Positions 58,070 through 64,000 of a DNA stretch of 64,000 nt are shown here, one piece after another; within the stretch, counting starts at the first letter, position 1; every line of letters begins with the position of its first letter. The stretch spans positions 7,685,943 through 7,749,942 of the forward strand of contig OX387603.1 in assembly GCA_947568835.1 (NCBI GenBank), given 5' to 3'. The notes below the pieces were generated by a model. It ran no database searches. It saw only the letters and a program-made list of their open reading frames with translations, and had not been told where the DNA came from. Source of the DNA: Protonemura montana. Taxonomy: Eukaryota > Arthropoda > Insecta > Plecoptera > Nemouridae. Made by a program: the position numbers and the translations under genes.

Positions 58070-61000
58070 ATGAAAATGTGGAAGAAATTACCTTGTGATA
58101 GAAAAGATCTGCAGCTTACGTTTACGTTATGTGGAGGGCAAACTTTCAGGTTAGTGTATTTATTTCTATAACAAACGCTTCAAATTGTTTAATGTGAATT
58201 CTTGACCGTCAAATAACGATGGACCCTTGCTCTACTTGTAATATATGGAATCGATTGATTAATTATTGGGGTTTAACGACGAATTGTTTTGGCATCAGGC
58301 CATGTAGTACTAGTCGTATGGTGTCAGTGAATGAGTGAATGATAAGGATGATGACAAACTTGACCTACCCTAGAAGGGTGGAGGGGAAACCGGGTGCCGG
58401 CACGTAGCCTACTCTTGCCGAAGAGCACTCAGGGAATCACCGGCTTAACGTCCGTTCCGAAGGACGGTACAATGCGAACGACAGGATTCCTCCAACGCTG
58501 TCGAGAGGTTGAGCATCACGGCGAATAAAGTTGCTGTACTAACTTTCATCCTTCCACCTCACTCTCCCAAACAGGATTACTCATATGTATGGTGGTCACC
58601 CATCAGAAGTGTTGCTTAACTTGGGTGACCTCATGAGAACCGGTGTATCCAGCATGCTAAACCATTCGGTTGCACGGAATGAAATGTTACGGTGCTGCAA
58701 GATACTTTGCGCTATTTAATGAGAGGCATTTACATGAAGCTTGCAGCTAGATACTATACGTACAGTTTGTTTACTATGGTGGGGCTCATCAATAACAAAT
58801 TCCTTCCACTATATGAAGACCTATTGGGACACCCTTATTTACAAGTGGGTTGCAAGTTCAATTCTCAAGGTCATTAACAGTGTGTCAGGAGTAGCGTACA
58901 GTTAAGGGGGTGTAAGTGTCTTCCTTTTTTTTCCCTGGGTGATCCATGGATCAATATATTATTTTTTTATTCTTTATTTGGGTTTGGTATAAACTGCGTA
59001 ATAAACTAAAAAGAAGAAAAAAAACTCTTTAGACTGAACATTTTCCAGAAAATGTTTAAAAATGTAGCATGGTATATTCCTTCAAAGGAAGGCTGTTCAA
59101 GATTTTTGGCTTGTGAAGCTCATGAAGGTTATTTTTATGTGAAGTTAATGTTTAATGTGTTGACCAAATTTGGGATCCACAGCTGCTACACAAGCTTAGA
59201 TTTTTTTTGGAAAACACCGAAAAAAACGCCTTGGACTTTTACAACGCTTGTAAGACAAAATAATACAAAATAAGACGAAATAATGTCTACGATTTTGAAA
59301 CACGTCAGTTTTTTGCCAATAGTGCGATGGGTCACCTAGTTTTTCTTTTGTCGCGATCTGACAAATCGTGTGGCCACTTAGTAGTAACCAGTTAGAAGTA
59401 ATTTCTGCACTGGAGTGGGCTCGTTCTCCAGCGAGTAAGAGCTAACTAGATGGATTTTCCAAAATTGAAAGCATACCTGTTGCTGATTGTGCCATCCTAC
59501 CATACCACCCTTTTTATGTTTGATTTGGAATATTGGTATAAGATTTTTTAGTCATGGTATCTTTCTATCTTACCTGCTACCCATTTGAATTTAAATTTAT
59601 ACAAAATTTTGAATTAAACCTCTAGATGGAAGAAAACAGCTGACTGTGAATGGACAGGAGTATTCTCCCACAAGATTTGGACACTCTCCCAGACCGACAA
59701 CTCCATTCTCTACAAAGTGGTTGGAAACCAGAAAGAAGCTAGCAAAAAAGAAGAATTCGACTCAGATAATGAAAACGAAGAAACTCTACGAAAATATTTA
59801 AGACTGGATACAAATCTCGATGATTTTTATGACAGCTGGTCTGAGAGCGATCACCACTTCAAAGAGGCTGCTGTGAAGTTTCACGGAATAAGAATATTGG
59901 CGCAAGATCCCACCGAGAATTTGTTTTCATTTATTTGCTCAACAAACAATCACATTTCAAGGTATGTTCTTTTTTTATAAATCCTAGACATGCATGTACT
60001 GTACACTTAATAGAGCAGGCAACTACATAGTTATTTTAACATCAGGGTACTTTGATTTTATTTGTATAGTTAACTTTTAACTATATTTTTTAACTAAAAG
60101 TACGAATATCTGATCTAAATCACTGCTGATTACGCTATTGCAAGTGAAAGAGCACTCATCATTCATGTGGGCTTTTTAATATCAGTCAAGTGATTTTTAG
60201 AATTAGTGTAAAGAACTATTGCATTTATTGTAATTAATTACTTGTTCCCACTCATGCTCAATCAATGCTCAACTTATTAGAAAAATATATAAAAATGTTG
60301 GTTAATTTTCAGCTCTGGTCTGGCGAGTGAAACTAGCAATGATTTCCATTTATTCTATTTCTTTCACACTTTCACCAAATAATCACACAACCAAACAGAC
60401 AAAAAAAAAACTTATGGGACATCTTTTAACTGTGTAAATAAAATACCTATTTTTACAGAATCTCATCGATGGTAGAAAAACTGTGTTCTTTCTACGGTTC
60501 CCCGATTGGCAAGGTAGATGGTGTCCTCTATCATGATTTTCCTCCGGCTTCTGCCCTGGCTGGGCCATCCGTTGAGAAGAAGCTGAAGGAGGCAGGTTTT
60601 GGATACCGAGCCAGATACATCCATCAATCCGCTTGCCAGATTGCGGAAATGGGAGGCGCAGCTTGGCTAAACAGTCTTAAAGACATGCCCTATCTCGAGT
60701 CAAAGAAGGAACTTATGAAGCTCACTGGAATTGGACCTAAGGTACTCATCCTTCTTTTTTATGAGAATCGTATAATACGGACAGTTTTGCAAATATTTTT
60801 GGATATCCCCATCAAATGCCACAATTACCAAACTTATTTTAATCAAAGCAAATAGATGTCATAAATGAAGAGCTCAAAGTTGTAATAAAACCCAAAAGTT
60901 ACCAAAATGCCCTTTAAAAAGAGCCTCCTGGTAGCTAGTCAAAACGACACTGCATACTGCCAAATATAAATCCAGCAAGGTCTTACGTGTCAAAATGACA

Positions 61001-62048
61001 TCGGAATAGTACAAAGAGTTGAGATTTTCTGGCACAAATACAGCGGCATTTTACAGTGGCAGAGGATAAAAAAAACAGAGTTGCAAGGTATTTTATTATT
61101 ATCAACACTATAACCGTCTCAAAAATTGATGCCCAAACGCGGACTCGAACCCCGATCACCACCTATTGCGGGTGTTGCTCTAAACAATTGAGCTATTTAG
61201 ACACTGGTTCTTGAGGATTATAATACCGTTTATGACGGGTAAAATTCCGATTGTGCGCCACGAGTAGTGACAGCAGTTGGAAATATTGGCTGCCTCCATT
61301 CCCTTATACAACAATGAGAAAGCCCATAAAAAAATCCTTTGTGTTCCTATCTCAATTCGAATTTGTCCATGTCTGTGGTACAAAGTTCATTTGTACAAGA
61401 ATGCCATTCCGGTTATTTTTTTAAGCTGAACTATAGTTCCTGTATCCATCCCTGTGTCTATAGGTGGCTGACTGCATCTGCTTGATGTCCCTTGGCCACC
61501 TCGAGGCAATCCCGGTGGACACGCACATCTTCCAGGTGGCTGTCTCGCGGTACCTGCCGCACCTCAAGGCGTGCAAGTCCGTCACTGACCGAGTGTACAC
61601 TGAGATAGGAGATCACTTCCGCGGCCTGTATGGATCACACGCTGGATGGGCGCACACGGTAATTAGAACAAGTCTTTCCTGTTTCTCATCCATTTGCTTC
61701 TTATCCTTTGAACATTGGGTTCAAAATGGGTTTTTTGAAAATTAAATTTCATTATTTATGTTTAAAAAAAAAAATAATTACATCAGACAAACATACCAAT
61801 TGGGCCAATTGGCTCATATCAAGTCCAAGTGTTCTTGGTGGCAGCTGACAGTTAAATCAATAAACATCCAGCCTCTTGGCACCCTATTAGCATTAAGTTT
61901 GTTCAATAATAAACAACTCACTGCATTGTTTCAGATTCTCTTCTGTTCAGATCTGAAAATGTTTCAAGAAAAGGACACAAAAGCCGTAAAAAAGAAAAGC
62001 GACCCCTCAAAATCGAAGACAGCGATAAAAAAGAACAAACTCTCGTAA
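58070..62048 (+). CDS. OGG1: 8-oxoguanine DNA glycosylase/AP lyase
   Basis: Removes 8-oxoguanine opposite cytosine in base-excision repair, in nucleus and mitochondria. Five exons with GT/AG borders: 58070-58149, 59626-59961, 60459-60741, 61464-61658, 61935-62048; 335 residues (human 345). Residues 1-35 give the N-terminal strand (LTFTLCGGQTFRWKK); FSFICSTNNHISR is the base-binding helix region; GYRARYIHQSA follows; the helix-hairpin-helix is LTGIGPK with catalytic Lys233, the last codon of exon 3; the essential Asp252 lies in IPVDTH, 19 residues on, as in human (Lys249/Asp268). HAGWAHT and ILFCSDL match the C-terminal substrate-pocket helix. The tail is Lys-rich (KKKSDPSKSK, KKNK), a possible nuclear signal. 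A second Met lies two codons after the chosen start. Introns 1 and 4 hold 5S- and tRNA-headed SINEs. Confidence 0.97.
58262..58680 (-). repeat. 5S-headed SINE in OGG1 intron 1
   Basis: Antisense to OGG1. Diverged copy with head (GAACACCGGTTCTCATGAGG-like, minus) and 3' end TCGTTAAACCCCAAT. Its body carries TTCGGAACGGACGTTAAGCC. Confidence 0.82.
61080..61215 (-). repeat. tRNA-headed SINE in OGG1 intron 4
   Basis: Antisense to OGG1. Has CAATTGTTTAGAGCAACACC (A-box region), GGGGTTCGAGTCC (B box) and ATCAATTTTTGAGACGG, as in the 7.6-kb copies. Confidence 0.85.
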
Positions 62049-62085
62049 ATTTAGTACATTTTAACATGACCTACCTTATTTTATT

Positions 62086-62096
62086 AATAAAATAAA
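62086..62096 (+). terminator. Overlapping AATAAA polyadenylation signals of OGG1
   Basis: Two AATAAA words (62086-62091 and 62091-62096), 38 bp after the OGG1 stop. Confidence 0.7.
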
Positions 62097-62231
62097 AATA
62101 CGTTTTATCAGAAACATTTCATTTAATCACTTTCAAGTCCAACACATTCATTGCGATACAACGAAATAATAAACTAGCTTTTTGCAACTATTCATTCATC
62201 TGTGCATTATTAAAGTGCATTGTGCTTAGGA

Positions 62232-63643
62232 TTAGTTGTTCTGCTCGCGCTGGAAGCGGTTGAACTCTCGCAGACGGACGGCGTGTGTGCGGATGAAGCC
62301 GGTTGCATCCTCAGGTCGGAAGTCCCCGTGCTGGTCCATGGACACCAGCCCTTGGTTGTACAGCGAGACCGGCGACTTGCGCGCAGTGACTTGTACTGGA
62401 CGAAAGAAAATTAAATGAACATTGCTAAGCTCTGCACACAAGCAACGCATTCAACGTTTGGGGTGTTGCAAGTTTTTAAATGATTTTCAGGAGTTTTATC
62501 TTTGTTTAGATGGAATTTTGTATTTCTATTTTGTTGCCAGTACCAGCTAATTGTGGGTGTATTTCAAAATAAGGCCCCTGCTTTAAGCTATAAGCACACA
62601 AAACCTTAAAAATACCTGCAAGTATAAAAATTAAAATAGAGTAATTTCCTATGTCTTTCTGCTAGGCAAATCCGCAATTTAATAGTGTTTGTAACCGATT
62701 TTGTAGTATTATTGCAAGAAAACTAATTATTCAAACAATTTTTTTGCTGTGGTACTCATAGCTTTCAAGAAGTAAACAAATGCAATCTGGACTAACTTTA
62801 CTGTTAAAAACCGAGCTTGTATTACCGTTTCCTTTGTAAAGTTCGAGCTGCACCCATCCGGTCACATTGCGCTGAGAAATCAGGATGCTCTCCCGTACAA
62901 AGTCGCACTCGGGACTGAACCAGAATCCTGGATAGTTGAGGAAAATATCAGTGCTACAGATGATTACTATATATATTTTTTTTTTATGAGGGACAAGTCA
63001 AATGAAAGTGGCTTATACCGTTATAAACGTAATCTGCCATCTTATCTCTGAGGAAAGACTTCACTCGTAAGACTTCTCGATCGAGGCAGAACGCTTCGAG
63101 GTCGACGTGGGCGTGGTGCAGAACTGTGCCTCCGGGCGTCTCGTAAACACCTCGAGACTGAAAAACCAATAACGGCACTGATTATTGGCGACAGGAATTG
63201 TCATGTATCTTGCCTATTATTTAAACAAGGTTTAGTAATGATTAATGTAAGTGTTTTATGTCATATTTTGCATAGAATTACTGTCTGAAACGGGAACTTC
63301 AAATCTAACAGGGATTCGAAGGGATTCCTTAAATACCTGTTAAGATAATAATTATTGGATAATTATATGAATGGTTTTCATGACTAGGTTTTTTCAGTAT
63401 GTTACACAAGTAAAGACATGTTAGGAATGTGGGGCTATGAAACCTATGTTACAAAACAGATTCGAAATAGGACAGATTTTCAAGAATTTTGACTTACCTT
63501 GAGACCAATGAACCTGTTTTCGACAATGTCGATTCTCCCCACGCCATGTTTTCCACCGAGTTCGTTGAGAAGAATGAACATGCGCAACGGATCAGTTATT
63601 TCTTTGCTGCCATCGTCAAGATTGATCACACCAACGGGAAACC
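62232..63643 (-). CDS. ASS1: Argininosuccinate synthase, C-terminal four exons (partial)
   Basis: Joins citrulline and aspartate with ATP to make argininosuccinate in the urea/arginine pathway; cytosolic homotetramer. Exons on the minus strand: 63643-63498, 63157-63019, 62927-62826, 62395-62232, all with GT/AG borders and matching phases; 182 residues, about the last 44% of the usual 410. Family signatures in order: [99 protein letters not shown], then [14 protein letters not shown]-stop. The rest of the gene lies beyond the right edge; the 357 bp to the edge look intronic. It converges on OGG1 with 183 bp between stops. Confidence 0.97.
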
Positions 63644-63714
63644 CTGAAACACAGCCAGTTGTGGTTGATATACATAATAGTTACTTTTTACTAATATGTA
63701 GATTTTCTGGGTAT

Positions 63715-63735
63715 GGGGGGGGGGGGGGGGGGGGG
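63715..63735 (+). repeat. Poly-G run of 21
   Basis: Twenty-one consecutive G on the plus strand (C on the ASS1 sense strand) in the ASS1 intron. Confidence 0.95.
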
Positions 63736-64000
63736 ACTGACAAGAAAGTTTCTTAGATTTTGGGTGAAAGCTAAATTAATTGAAAACCATACAAAATATA
63801 AATTGAGTTTTGAGCCTTTACAAAATTGAGGTCAAGCAAAATATAAGGACTACTAAAGACAGCTATAAATATTATTACTAATAGTATGAGGGTCAAAAAG
63901 GTGGTGAATGTCTTTGAGAGAGTTTTAGGAAAACTACGTCGTTTGCAGCTGGCTTTTAGTAATTTTTGTTTCCTCTGTCCACTTTGCCATGGTTTATAAA

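Noticed and set aside
63499-63756. 85-codon plus-strand ORF ending in poly-Gly
   Set aside because: Antisense to an ASS1 exon and the poly-G tract.

Overview
This is an AT-rich animal nuclear window: spliced genes with GT/AG introns, long gene-poor stretches, and many Pol III-derived SINEs, DNA transposons, LINE fragments and minisatellites. The SINE set (5S-rRNA-headed SINEs with a TTTAACGACGC-type end, plus tRNA-headed SINEs) suggests a marine invertebrate, perhaps a lophotrochozoan. That placement is inference; the sequence fixes only 'metazoan'.

Only two host genes are securely recognised, both at the right end. OGG1 (8-oxoguanine DNA glycosylase, five exons, 58070-62048, +) is complete. 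It converges tail-to-tail, 183 bp apart, on the last four exons of ASS1 (argininosuccinate synthase, 63643-62232, -), which runs off the window.

Left part (1-16 kb): a putative unrecognised exon, a decayed PIN-like relic, tRNA-headed SINEs, minisatellites, one arm of a large inverted segmental duplication (about 6.24-10.45 kb), a 5S-headed SINE whose head is triplicated, a possible MITE (11.2-12.2 kb) and a hAT-type non-autonomous transposon with a perfect 8-bp target duplication (13990-15076). The partner arm lies inverted at about 51.05-48.49 kb. Both arms carry the same exon-like blocks of an unrecognised gene, but different minisatellites have expanded in each; the right arm is flanked by a 45-bp x 34 minisatellite (51058-52600).

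Middle (16.2-37.3 kb): a 6,991-bp tandem duplication (16233-23223 and 23224-30214), each copy with a doubly truncated LINE reverse transcriptase, joined to a 1,633-bp tandem repeat. Each 1,633-bp unit holds four tRNA-like modules. With a further diverged series at 34.6-37.3 kb, about 35 tRNA-like modules lie in 17 kb, all on the minus strand. Most keep a recognisable B box, many an A box, and most have a T-run (Pol III terminator) just downstream. This one-directional array is the most unusual structure in the window.

Right-middle (37.3-48.5 kb): two LINE 3' fragments, a complete PIF/Harbinger transposon (40697-44966) with 32-bp terminal inverted repeats, a TAA target duplication and two intact convergent spliced genes (MADF/Myb-like protein and DDE transposase), and a decayed second Harbinger transposase (about 47.09-45.66 kb). 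From 52.7 to 58 kb I see no recognisable gene, only minisatellites, one 5S-headed SINE, a 148-bp tandem repeat and a few weak exon candidates.
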